A stretch of 9,828 bases of DNA from an uncultured Alistipes sp. (GTDB lineage: Bacteria > Bacteroidota > Bacteroidia > Bacteroidales > Rikenellaceae), in contig CALGRZ010000107.1 in NCBI GenBank assembly GCA_937880705.1, positions 1-9,828 of the forward strand. The letters are read 5' to 3'. Shown here piece after piece: positions 1-7,133 of the stretch; the first letter of the stretch is position 1; the number at the start of each line of letters is the position of its first letter. The translations under genes were made by a program, and so were the position numbers. The notes under the pieces were generated by a model. It was not told the DNA's origin, ran no database searches, and saw only the letters and a list, made by a program, of their open reading frames with translations.

Positions 1-104
1 AATAGGAAGAAATAGGAAATTTCGGGATAGCAGGCCGTTCACGGATAAATGTCGGCCGCGCTTATCCTATCAAGTCCTATTAAGTCCTATCAAGTCCTAT
101 CGAC
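1..104. repeat. 10-bp-period TCCTAT/ATAGGA repeats in inverted arrangement
   Basis: The block TCCTAT followed by four variable bases (CAAG, TAAG, CAAG, CGAC) is repeated head to tail from 65 to 104, with a period of exactly 10 bp. Positions 1-20 carry the complementary motif twice (AATAGGAA at 1-8 and 11-18), also with a 10-bp period. The two groups face each other, so 1-17 could pair imperfectly with 65-81. The 10-bp period puts every copy on the same face of the helix. No gene is supported here. It may be the tail or terminator region of an upstream gene outside the window, a protein-binding array or a simple intergenic repeat; the sequence does not decide. Confidence 0.7.
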
Positions 105-105
105 T

Positions 106-206
106 GCGCCGCACCCACCGCACCCACTGCGCCCCGCGCCCCGCACCCACCGCGCCCCGCACCCACCGCACCCACTGCACACACGCTCCCCACTCCCTCC
201 CTCCCT
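106..206. repeat. C-rich low-complexity tract with 22-bp direct repeat
   Basis: The plus strand is almost purely C-rich with few A and T, built from variants of CGCACCCAC and GCGCCCC. A 22-bp segment at 109-130 is repeated exactly at 157-178 (48 bp apart). The last part (188-205) has four runs of three or four C separated by 3, 1 and 1 bases, so the minus strand there fits the canonical four-run G-quadruplex pattern. An open frame crosses the tract but encodes only Pro/His/Arg-rich low-complexity sequence, so the tract is judged non-coding. Together with 1-104 and 207-250 it makes up the gene-free start of the window. Confidence 0.7.
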
Positions 207-250
207 CGCACGGCAAACTCACCGAAATATCGCATTTTGTGGTAAAACCC

Positions 251-278
251 GAAAACTTTTTTTGTTTTTTAAGTTTTC
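251..278. promoter_or_regulatory. Candidate TetR operator (inverted repeat over the promoter)
   Basis: GAAAACTT at 251-258 and AAGTTTTC at 271-278 form a perfect 8-bp inverted repeat with a 12-bp T-rich spacer. The spacer contains the -33 TTTG box of the promoter below. TetR-family repressors bind such palindromes as dimers and very often repress their own operon, and the gene directly downstream is a TetR-family regulator. That this is its operator is inference; the arms are AT-rich, so chance is not excluded. Confidence 0.45.
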
Positions 279-291
279 TTTCCTATATTTG
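261..291 (+). promoter_or_regulatory. Bacteroidota-type promoter of the efflux operon
   Basis: TTTG at 261-264 (-33 box) and TATATTTG at 284-291 (-7 box, consensus TAnnTTTG) are separated by 19 bp, a full match to the primary sigma factor consensus of Bacteroidota. The start of transcription would fall near 295-298, leaving a leader of roughly 17-20 nt before the ATG at 315. Confidence 0.85.
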
Positions 292-314
292 TGCCGTGTA
301 AAACCTGCAAAAGT

Positions 315-962
315 ATGACTCAAAAGGAGATTATCGTTGAACACGCAATGAAAATGTTTGTCGCACAGGGCATTAAGGCTGTGCGCATGGACGATATTGC
401 GCAGGAGTTGAGCGTGTCGAAACGCACGCTCTACGAGTTGTTTGGCGACAAGGAGGAGCTACTCTACCAGAGCATGGTGCTCTACTCGACAATGAGCAAG
501 GAGCGTCGCATGCAGCAGATAGCACAGCTGGACAACCCCCTCGAGATTATGGTGATGGCCATACGCGATATGATCGAGTCGGCACCCACCGTGGGACGTA
601 TGATTCGTAATATGATGCGTTTCTATCCCCGTGTGGTGGAGCGTCTGAACGGACACGACATCGGCGAGGTGTGCAACTTAAGAGGATGGATTAAAAATTG
701 TGTTGAGCGGGGCTATATGACGACGACGTCGGACTGCGACTTTGTGGCCAACATCATCGCAAAGAGTGTCTACGGCATCATGCTGCCCGACAGCGTGGAG
801 ACCCGCAACTCGGTGGAGCTGGTCTCGGCAATATCCTACTCGCTGATCATCTTCATCCGTGGCCTCTGCACCATTGAGGGCATCGAGGTCTTTGACCGCA
901 GCTTTGGAAAGTATTTCAGCAATATTCCCTCGCCCGATGCGTTAACCGGTGAGGTGATTTAG
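315..962 (+). CDS. TetR/AcrR-family transcriptional regulator
   Basis: This is a 215-residue cytoplasmic DNA-binding protein, a normal length for the family. The N-terminal TetR helix-turn-helix is clear: residues about 5-51 run from IIVEHAMKMFVAQGI through DDIAQELSVSKRTLYELFGDKEEL, with the recognition helix around SKRTLYELF (35-43). The remaining all-helical part is the ligand-binding and dimerisation domain, which is variable in this family, so no ligand can be named. The frame is open further upstream to a GTG at 291, but that codon is the last base of the -7 box plus two more and lies before the expected transcript start. The ATG at 315 puts the first helix where the family has it. It is the first gene of the efflux operon and probably represses the operon until an exported compound binds; autoregulation is inferred from position and from the inverted repeat in its promoter. 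Confidence 0.93.
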   Translation: MTQKEIIVEHAMKMFVAQGIKAVRMDDIAQELSVSKRTLYELFGDKEELLYQSMVLYSTMSKERRMQQIAQLDNPLEIMVMAIRDMIESAPTVGRMIRNMMRFYPRVVERLNGHDIGEVCNLRGWIKNCVERGYMTTTSDCDFVANIIAKSVYGIMLPDSVETRNSVELVSAISYSLIIFIRGLCTIEGIEVFDRSFGKYFSNIPSPDALTGEVI

Positions 963-997
963 ACGACCGAAAGAAAGAGTAATATTATAAATAAGGT

Positions 998-2398
998 ATG
1001 ATGAAAAGAGTATTTGTGATGATTTGTTTGGGCGTGCTCTCACTCGGTGTGGCAACGGCCCAGATGCAGACAACCTCGCAGGGCGAGCCCCAGAGGGTGA
1101 CGCTCACACTCGATGAGGCTATCGAGATAGCCCTCAACGACAACCCCACAATCAAGGTTGCCAACCTCGAGATTGAGCGTTTTGACTATGTGCGTAAGCA
1201 GACAGCTTCGTCGCTCTACCCCCAGGTGGATGCCTCGGCACAGTACGCTCTGGCGTTGCGTCGTCAGGAGATGACCGAGGGCTTCTCGTTTGGTGGTAAG
1301 AACACCTTCAACGTGTCGGGCAACGTGTCGGTACCTCTCTTTGTACCGTCGGTATATCGCCAGATGAAGCTCAACCGCACACAGATGGCCTCGGCCGTGG
1401 AGTCGGCGCGTGCCAGCCGCATAGACCTTGTGGCTGCGGTGCGCTCGGCATACTACAACGTGTTGCTGGCCGAGCAGTCGCTCACCGTGCTGCAGGAGGC
1501 CATAGCCACAACACAGCGCGTGGTGGACAACACCAAGACGCTCTACGAGAACGGCTTGGCTGCCGAGTATGACTACATCACCGCGCAGGTGCAGCTCTCG
1601 AACCTCAAGCCCCAGGTGTTGCAGGCCGAGAACGGCATCTCGATAACCAAGCTCCAGCTGAAGATGTATCTGTCGCTGCCCGAGGAGGTGGAGCTCTCGA
1701 TAGCCGGCTCGCTCGACGACTTCCGCGAGCGTGTGCTGCTGGCCGAGGACTACTCGATGGATGTGTCGGAGAACACCACGCTCAAGTCGTTGGACATCCA
1801 GCGTGAGCTGCTCGAGCATCAGGAGAAGCTCATACAGACAACACGCATGCCCACGCTTGCAGCCTTCGGCTCGATATCGTATATCGGTCAGGAGCGTGTC
1901 GACCTCAGCGGCCTTATGGGTGGAGGCATGCCAGGCGCAGGTGCAGGTGCTACGGCACAGGAGCAGTCGAAGTTCTGGTGGCAGTACCCCATCTCGGTGG
2001 GTGCACAGCTCTCGATACCCATCTTCTCGGGTCTTAAGAAGCACAACCAGCTGCGCGAGGTACGCAACCAGATTGCGCAGTTTGACCTCCAGAGGGAGTA
2101 TGCCGAGAAGGGCGTGAAGCTCCAGGTGCAGCAGTCTATCAACACGCTGCTCACAGCACGCGAGACGATGCTCTCGAACGAGCTCACCGTGGAGCAGGCA
2201 CAGAAGGCCTACGACATCTCATATACGCGCTACAACGCAGGTGCGGGCACCATCCTCGAGCTCAACAGCTCGCAGCTCTCGCTCACACAGGCGCAGCTGA
2301 ACTATTCACAGTCTATATACGACTACCTCTCGGCACAGGCCGAGTACGAGAAGGTGCTGGGTACCAACGACTATGTTGATACGCCCACCGTAGAGTAA
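998..2398 (+). CDS. TolC-like outer-membrane efflux factor (OEP family)
   Basis: This 466-residue protein is the outer-membrane channel of a tripartite RND pump. Residues 1-21 form a signal peptide (basic MMKR, hydrophobic core, ATAQ near the cleavage site). The mature part starts with the OEP hallmark LTLDEAIEIALNDNP (37-50) and contains two homologous halves, about 37-240 and 260-455, each with long helices and short beta segments. The second half has the typical GLKKHNQLREVRNQIAQF and YNAGAGTILEL stretches. Three such subunits normally form a beta-barrel with a long periplasmic alpha-tunnel. A Gly/Ala-rich insertion (about 307-320, MGGGMPGAGAGA) lies in a likely loop. The start uses the first of two adjacent ATGs; the second is equally possible. 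It lies 35 nt after the regulator and 37 nt before the adaptor, fitting one transcript. Confidence 0.93.
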   Translation: MMKRVFVMICLGVLSLGVATAQMQTTSQGEPQRVTLTLDEAIEIALNDNPTIKVANLEIERFDYVRKQTASSLYPQVDASAQYALALRRQEMTEGFSFGGKNTFNVSGNVSVPLFVPSVYRQMKLNRTQMASAVESARASRIDLVAAVRSAYYNVLLAEQSLTVLQEAIATTQRVVDNTKTLYENGLAAEYDYITAQVQLSNLKPQVLQAENGISITKLQLKMYLSLPEEVELSIAGSLDDFRERVLLAEDYSMDVSENTTLKSLDIQRELLEHQEKLIQTTRMPTLAAFGSISYIGQERVDLSGLMGGGMPGAGAGATAQEQSKFWWQYPISVGAQLSIPIFSGLKKHNQLREVRNQIAQFDLQREYAEKGVKLQVQQSINTLLTARETMLSNELTVEQAQKAYDISYTRYNAGAGTILELNSSQLSLTQAQLNYSQSIYDYLSAQAEYEKVLGTNDYVDTPTVE

Positions 2399-2435
2399 CC
2401 CAACAACCAAGCATAAAACGAAAAATAAGATAGAT

Positions 2436-3458
2436 ATGAAAAAGAGCATTTTTATGTTGGCCGTAGCTGCCTCGTTGGTGGCTTGTGGCAGCAAGACGGC
2501 AGAGAGCAGTGAGCAGACAGCCGAGAAGGTAGAGGAGGCTGTAGTGGTAAAGACGGTGAAGGCCGAGACTACGGTGGTAGACCTTACCGAGACCTACACC
2601 TCGGAGATTTTGCCCTATAAGCAGAACGACATCACCCCCGCGGCGCAGGGCCTGCACATCGACAAGATCACCGTCGATGTAGGTGACCATGTATATGCCG
2701 GTCAGGTACTTGTGGTGCTCGACCAGACTACGCTCAAGCAGCAGGAGCTCAACCTCGCAACGACACAGGACAACTACGACCGTATGGTGCCTGTGCACGC
2801 TGCCGGTGGTATCTCGGATCAGCAGCTCACGCAGATGAAGAATACGCTCGACCTGCAGAAGGAGGTTGTCGAGAACCTGCGTAAGAACTCGACCATCAAG
2901 TCGCCCATCTCGGGTGTCGTGACGGCGCGTAACTTCGAGTCGGGCGATCTGTTTGCCTCGATGCCCATCCTGCACATCATGCAGATCAACAAGCTCAAGG
3001 TGATGGCCAACGTCTCGGAGCAGTACTTCCCCAATGTCAAGGTGGGTCAGAAGGTCGACATCGAGGTTGACATCTTCCCCGGCGAGAAGTTCCAGGGTAG
3101 CGTATCGCGCATCAACCCCGCCCTCGACGCTGCAACACGCACCTTCGCCGTGGAGGTGACCATACCCAATTCAAACGAGCGTCTGCGCCCGGGTATGTAT
3201 GCCCGTGCGACGTTCAACATGGGTCAGCGTGACGGTATTCTTATCGACGATGTTGCCGTGCAGAAGCAGACAGGCTCGTCGGAGCGTTTCGTATATGTCA
3301 TCAAGGATGGCGTGGCCGAGTATCGCTTCGTGAAGGATGGTCGCCGTGTGGGTAACAAGGTGGATATCCTCGAGGGTCTTCAGGCGGGCGAAGAGGTTGC
3401 CACAACCTCGTTTGTGCGTCTGGCCGACGGCAAGAAGGTTGAGGTGAAGAACGAGTAA
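2436..3458 (+). CDS. RND efflux periplasmic adaptor (membrane fusion protein), lipoprotein
   Basis: This 340-residue adaptor links the inner-membrane transporter to the outer-membrane channel. Residues 1-17 form a lipoprotein signal with lipobox LVAC, so Cys17 should be lipidated and anchor it in the periplasm. The lipoyl/barrel-sandwich half motif follows (about 62-96, ending VGDHVYAGQVLVVLD), then a short helical hairpin (about 97-150), the second lipoyl half (KSPISGVVTARNFESGDL, 155-172), a beta-barrel domain with the family motif INPALDAATRTFAVEV (226-241) and RPGMYARATF (251-260), and a membrane-proximal domain to the end (DILEGLQAGEEV, 310-321). Order and length match HlyD/AcrA-type adaptors; the short hairpin suggests contact with a long channel protein. 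It is 36 nt upstream of its transporter. Only the substrate is unknown. Confidence 0.93.
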   Translation: MKKSIFMLAVAASLVACGSKTAESSEQTAEKVEEAVVVKTVKAETTVVDLTETYTSEILPYKQNDITPAAQGLHIDKITVDVGDHVYAGQVLVVLDQTTLKQQELNLATTQDNYDRMVPVHAAGGISDQQLTQMKNTLDLQKEVVENLRKNSTIKSPISGVVTARNFESGDLFASMPILHIMQINKLKVMANVSEQYFPNVKVGQKVDIEVDIFPGEKFQGSVSRINPALDAATRTFAVEVTIPNSNERLRPGMYARATFNMGQRDGILIDDVAVQKQTGSSERFVYVIKDGVAEYRFVKDGRRVGNKVDILEGLQAGEEVATTSFVRLADGKKVEVKNE

Positions 3459-3494
3459 AGGATGTTGGTTGGATAATTCTAAACCCCAAGAGAG

Positions 3495-6400
3495 ATGAAA
3501 ATTTACGAATCGGCGGTACGAAAACCGGTATCTACCGCGCTAATATTTATAGCGGTCATCGTCTTTGGCCTCTACTCGTTGCGAGGCATCGGCGTGGACC
3601 ACTATCCCGAGATTGAGGTCCCCTATATCAGCGTTATCACCACCTATCCGGGTGGTAATGCCGAGGATATCGAGACCAACATCACCCGACTGCTTGAGGA
3701 TCAGCTCAACTCGGTGGATAACCTTGAGAAGATCACCTCGAAGTCGTCGGATAACGTCTCGATCGTTACGCTCGAGTTTGAGTATGGATGTGACCTCACG
3801 GAGGCGGCCAACGACGTGCGTGATGTGGTGAGCCGCTCGCAGTCACTCCTGCCCGACAATGTGGAGTATCCCACGGTGATGAAGTTCTCGTCATCGATGA
3901 TGCCTATCATGATGCTCTCGGTTACGGCCGACGAGAGCTACGCGGCACTTGCCAAGATCCTGGACGACAGGATGGTCAACGAGCTCAACCGTATCAACGG
4001 TATCGGCTCGGTGGCGGTTATCGGTGCCCAGGAGCGTGAGGTGCAGGTCAACGTAGACCCCAAGCGTCTGGAGGCCTATGGCCTTACCGTAGAGTCACTC
4101 GGTCAGCTTATCGCAGCCGAGAATATCAACGTGCCGGCAGGTACGCTCGACCTCGGTGACCAGACCTTCAACCTTAAGTCGGACCTGGAGTTTGACGACA
4201 GCCGCGAGCTCTTCGACATCGTGGTCTCGAACCGCGGTGGTCGCACGGTGATGCTCTCGGACGTTGCCGAGATTAAGGATACGCTCGAGAAGGCGACCAT
4301 GGACGAGCGCATCAACGGCCGTAAGGGTGTGCGTGTGATGATCCAGAAGCAGACGGGTGCCAACACCGTGCAGATCATCGAGGATGTGCAGGCCAAGCTC
4401 GAGGAGATCATCCCCACGCTGCCTAACGACTGCAAGGTGGAGACCATCTTCGAGTCGTCGCGCGAGATTAAGGATGCCATCAACTCGCTGGCCGAGACCA
4501 TCATGTTCGCCTTTATCTTCGTGATCCTGGTGGTGATGTTCTTCCTGGGTCGCTGGCGTGCTACGTTCATCATCTGTTTGACGATCCCCATCTCGCTGAT
4601 ATGTTCGTTCATCTACCTCTACGCCACAGGCTCTACGCTGAACATCATATCGCTCTCGGCACTCAGTATCGCTATCGGTATGGTTGTGGATGATGCCATC
4701 GTGGTGTTGGAGAACATCACAACGCATATCGAGCGTGGCTCGAAGCCCCAGGAGGCGGCTATCTACGCTACCAACGAGGTGTGGTTGTCGGTTATCGCCA
4801 CTACGTTGGTTGTCGTGGCGGTGTTTATGCCGCTTACAATGATCCCCGGTATGGCGGGTATCTTGTTCCGCGAGCTGGGCTGGATCGTGACCATCGTGGT
4901 CTGCGTCTCTACCACTGCGGCTATCACGCTGACACCTATGATGTCGGCCTACCTGCTTAAGATCGACGGCGCAGCACACACCTACAAGGGCATAGGCATC
5001 ATCTACAAGCCAATCGACAAGTTCCTCGTATGGCTCGACCGCATCTACGAGCGCGCCCTGCGTGTGGTTGTAAGGTGGAAGAAGACGGCTATCTTGGCCA
5101 TGATGTCGCTCTTTGCCGTGTCGCTGGTTCTGGTGAGCCAGGTGCCCACGGAGTTCTTCCCGCCCACGGATAATGCACGTCTTACGATGACGGTTAAGAT
5201 GCCGCAGAACGTACATGTGGACTACACCTCGAAGGTGGCACACCAGATCGAGGATATCATCGCCGAGAAGTACCCCTTCATCTTCATGGTCTCGACGTCG
5301 GCAGGTGCCAATTCGTCGGACAACGCCTTTGCTGCGATGCAGACCACAGGTTCGCACATCATCAACTATAACCTGCGTATGCCTCGTCTGACGGATATGG
5401 AGCGTCCCACGATCTACGAGATCGCCGATGGCCTGCGTGCCGAGCTGGCTGCCATACCCGAGATTAGAGAGTTCTCCGTAACCCCCGGTGGTGGCGGTGG
5501 CCCCAGCGGATCGAGCACCGTGGATATCAAGGTCTTTGGCCACGACATGGACGTTGCCATGGCTACTGCCAAGGATTTGCAGAAGAAGATGTCGCAGCTC
5601 TCGACACTGCGCGATGTGCAGCTCTCGCGTGAGGATCTGCAGCCCGAGTATAACGTGATCTTCGACCGCGACAAGATGGCCTACTACGGCCTTAACTCGG
5701 CTACTGCGGCACAGTTCATCCGCAACCGCATCTATGGTTACGAGTGCACGAAGTACCGCGAGGATGGCGACGAGTACGACATCGTGGTGCGCTATGCCGA
5801 GCCCTTCCGCGAGTCGCTGGAGAGCATCGAGGATATCACCCTCTACTCGGCTATGGGCAAGCCCATCAAGCTGAAGGATGTGGCCACCATCGAAGAGTCA
5901 TTCTCATCGCCCGAGATCGAGCGCGAGAACCGTCAGCGTATCGTCACCGTCAAGGGTGCTCTGGGTGCCGGTGTGCCTCTGGGTGATGCTGTGGCCGAGG
6001 TCAACGCCCTGCTTGCGGAGTATGAGACGCCCATAGGCCTGGATCTCGAGCTGGGTGGTACCATCGAGGATCAGAGCGAGGCCTTCGGCGATATAGGCGT
6101 GCTGCTGGTGCTGATCATCATCCTGGTATACATCGTGATGGCTACGCAGTTCGAGTCGTTGAGCTACCCGATGATCATCATGTTCACCATCCCCTTCGCT
6201 ATGTCGGGTGTATTTATCGCCCTGTGGCTCACGGGAACACCTCTGTCGCTCAACGCACTTATCGGTGCCATCCTGCTGGTGGGTATCGTGACCAAGAACG
6301 GTATCGTGCTTGTGGACTACATGAACCTGCTTGTGGAGCGTGGCAGCTCGCTCACTGATGCCGTTATCGCGGGTGGTAAGAGCCGTCTGCGCCCCGTGCT

Positions 6401-6665
6401 TATGACCTCGTTGACGACCATCCTCGGTATGTTGCCTATGGCACTCGGTATCGGTGAGGGCTCGGAGACATGGCAGCCCATGGGTATCGCCGTGGTGGGT
6501 GGTCTGTTGGTGTCGACGATGATGACACTCTTCATCGTGCCCGCCCTCTACTCTGTGCTTGAGGGTCACCACCAGCGTAAGCTCGCCCGCAAGGCACGTC
6601 TGCAGGAGCATGAGGAGGCCTTTATCCGTGAGCAGATACGCAAGGCACAGCAGATCGATAAGTAA
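3495..6665 (+). CDS. AcrB-type RND multidrug efflux transporter (HAE1-like)
   Basis: This 1056-residue inner-membrane proton/drug antiporter is the usual length for the family. The RND plan is complete: TM1 (about 10-30), first periplasmic porter region (31-330), TM2-6 (about 333-485), an inter-repeat stretch and TM7 (about 530-548), second periplasmic region (550-862), and TM8-12 (about 866-1022). Proton-relay residues are present: Asp399-Asp400 in GMVVDDAIVVLEN (TM4), Lys934 in VTKNGIVLVDY (TM10) and Thr971 in RPVLMTSLTT (TM11). This pattern matches the drug-exporting HAE1 group; heavy-metal CusA-like proteins differ in TM4, so drugs, bile acids or similar amphiphiles are the likelier substrates (inference). 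A Gly-rich segment (664-669) lies in the second porter region. The C-terminal tail is rich in Lys, Arg, Glu and Gln. A weak purine-rich stretch, AAGAGAG, precedes the ATG. Confidence 0.96.
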   Translation: MKIYESAVRKPVSTALIFIAVIVFGLYSLRGIGVDHYPEIEVPYISVITTYPGGNAEDIETNITRLLEDQLNSVDNLEKITSKSSDNVSIVTLEFEYGCDLTEAANDVRDVVSRSQSLLPDNVEYPTVMKFSSSMMPIMMLSVTADESYAALAKILDDRMVNELNRINGIGSVAVIGAQEREVQVNVDPKRLEAYGLTVESLGQLIAAENINVPAGTLDLGDQTFNLKSDLEFDDSRELFDIVVSNRGGRTVMLSDVAEIKDTLEKATMDERINGRKGVRVMIQKQTGANTVQIIEDVQAKLEEIIPTLPNDCKVETIFESSREIKDAINSLAETIMFAFIFVILVVMFFLGRWRATFIICLTIPISLICSFIYLYATGSTLNIISLSALSIAIGMVVDDAIVVLENITTHIERGSKPQEAAIYATNEVWLSVIATTLVVVAVFMPLTMIPGMAGILFRELGWIVTIVVCVSTTAAITLTPMMSAYLLKIDGAAHTYKGIGIIYKPIDKFLVWLDRIYERALRVVVRWKKTAILAMMSLFAVSLVLVSQVPTEFFPPTDNARLTMTVKMPQNVHVDYTSKVAHQIEDIIAEKYPFIFMVSTSAGANSSDNAFAAMQTTGSHIINYNLRMPRLTDMERPTIYEIADGLRAELAAIPEIREFSVTPGGGGGPSGSSTVDIKVFGHDMDVAMATAKDLQKKMSQLSTLRDVQLSREDLQPEYNVIFDRDKMAYYGLNSATAAQFIRNRIYGYECTKYREDGDEYDIVVRYAEPFRESLESIEDITLYSAMGKPIKLKDVATIEESFSSPEIERENRQRIVTVKGALGAGVPLGDAVAEVNALLAEYETPIGLDLELGGTIEDQSEAFGDIGVLLVLIIILVYIVMATQFESLSYPMIIMFTIPFAMSGVFIALWLTGTPLSLNALIGAILLVGIVTKNGIVLVDYMNLLVERGSSLTDAVIAGGKSRLRPVLMTSLTTILGMLPMALGIGEGSETWQPMGIAVVGGLLVSTMMTLFIVPALYSVLEGHHQRKLARKARLQEHEEAFIREQIRKAQQIDK

Positions 6666-6678
6666 TTTTATAGAACAA

Positions 6679-6799
6679 TAGGGTTGAATAAAGAGTTGTA
6701 GTTTTAGCCACGCGAGGCCCGACGAGGCGCAGTTTGCCGAAGCGTAAGTCTGCATCTTGAGGGTGTGTGCAACAACAAAAGACTCTCTATTCAACCCTA
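6679..6799. repeat. 121-bp segment with 18-bp terminal inverted repeats bounded by TA (MITE-like or RNA hairpin)
   Basis: Positions 6679-6696 and 6782-6799 are reverse complements over 18 bp with a single mismatch (6691 against 6787). Both ends are TA, so the pattern can be read as TA, then GGGTTGAATAAAGAGT, 85 bp, the inverse arm, and TA again. This is the layout of a miniature inverted-repeat element with a TA target duplication, as made by IS630/Tc1-mariner-type transposases. Alternatively it is a long-range stem in the transcript between the transporter and the PII-like gene. The interior has a short direct repeat CGAGGC (6713-6718, 6723-6728) and no credible gene. Confidence 0.6.
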
Positions 6800-6816
6800 A
6801 TAAAACCAAAGATAAG

Positions 6817-7110
6817 ATGAAAGCATTCTTCGTTTCATATAACCAGGCTCTCACGGATCGTATCAACAAGATGTTGGATGACCATGGTGTGCGTGGCTTC
6901 ACCCGCTGGGCACTCACCGAGGGTCGCGGTAGCTACGATGGCGAGCCCCACTACGGCAACCATGCATGGCCCTCGATGAACACCTCGGTGCTGGCCATCG
7001 TCGAGGATGAGAAGATCCCCGTACTTATGGAGGCACTGCGCGAGATCGACTATACCACCAAGCAGCAGGGGTCACGAGCTTTTGTGTGGGATATATGCGA
7101 AATGAGCTAG
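6817..7110 (+). CDS. Small PII-like protein associated with the RND pump
   Basis: This 97-residue protein is not a membrane protein and has no signal peptide, so it acts in the cytoplasm. By eye its layout follows GlnB/PII: strand MKAFFVSYN (1-9), helix (11-23), strand GVRGFTRWALTEGRG (24-38), a T-loop-like segment SYDGEPHYGNHAWPSMN (39-55), strand and helix SVLAIVEDEKIPVLMEALREI (57-77), and a final strand GSRAFVWDICEMS (85-97) resembling the IFVFDLEQ end of PII. The PII nucleotide-binding B-loop (TGKIGDG) is not conserved, so ATP or 2-oxoglutarate binding cannot be assumed. His46, His49 and Trp51 in the loop are candidate ligand residues. An in-frame extension back to 6757 is rejected because it runs through the inverted repeat; the ATG at 6817 begins the first strand. 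It follows the transporter in the same direction, suggesting a role as sensor or modulator of the pump (inference). Confidence 0.75.
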   Translation: MKAFFVSYNQALTDRINKMLDDHGVRGFTRWALTEGRGSYDGEPHYGNHAWPSMNTSVLAIVEDEKIPVLMEALREIDYTTKQQGSRAFVWDICEMS

Positions 7111-7122
7111 AAGTAGTCTAGC
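7106..7122 (+). other. Small hairpin over the stop codon of the PII-like gene
   Basis: GCTAGA at 7106-7111 and TCTAGC at 7117-7122 are a perfect 6-bp inverted repeat with a 5-base loop, overlapping the TAG stop at 7108-7110. No T-run follows, so it is not a classical terminator; it may only protect the 3' end or be chance. Confidence 0.3.
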
Positions 7123-7133
7123 AAGGTGATTTT

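Noticed and set aside
65..104. CRISPR-like array
   Set aside because: The repeat is only 6 bp with 4-bp gaps, far below any CRISPR repeat or spacer size, and no cas gene is present.
291..314. Upstream GTG start for the TetR regulator
   Set aside because: The GTG lies at the end of the -7 box, before the expected transcript start; the ATG at 315 fits the family's N-terminus.
49..318. Open frame of 89 codons over the C-rich tract
   Set aside because: It encodes Pro/His/Arg-rich low complexity produced by the repeats, runs through the promoter and overlaps the start of the regulator; no domain or start signal supports it.
1040..2044. 334-codon open frame antisense to the outer-membrane factor
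   Set aside because: Same reason: Leu/His/Arg-rich shadow translation with no recognisable motif.
4095..5543. 482-codon open frame antisense to the RND transporter
   Set aside because: It is a by-product of the codon bias of the real gene; the translation is His/Arg/Asp-rich without any domain, and the sense frame has full RND motifs.
6713..6760. Possible small RNA or tRNA-like structure inside the inverted-repeat segment
   Set aside because: No tRNA arms or stable internal stem could be drawn; only a short direct repeat was found.
6757..6816. N-terminal extension of the PII-like protein
   Set aside because: It is encoded by the right arm of the inverted repeat and adjacent leader; the fold begins at the ATG at 6817.
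5904..6917. 337-codon antisense frame spanning the transporter end, the inverted repeat and the PII-like gene
   Set aside because: It crosses two well-supported genes and the non-coding gap, and its translation is His/Gln/Thr-rich without a domain.
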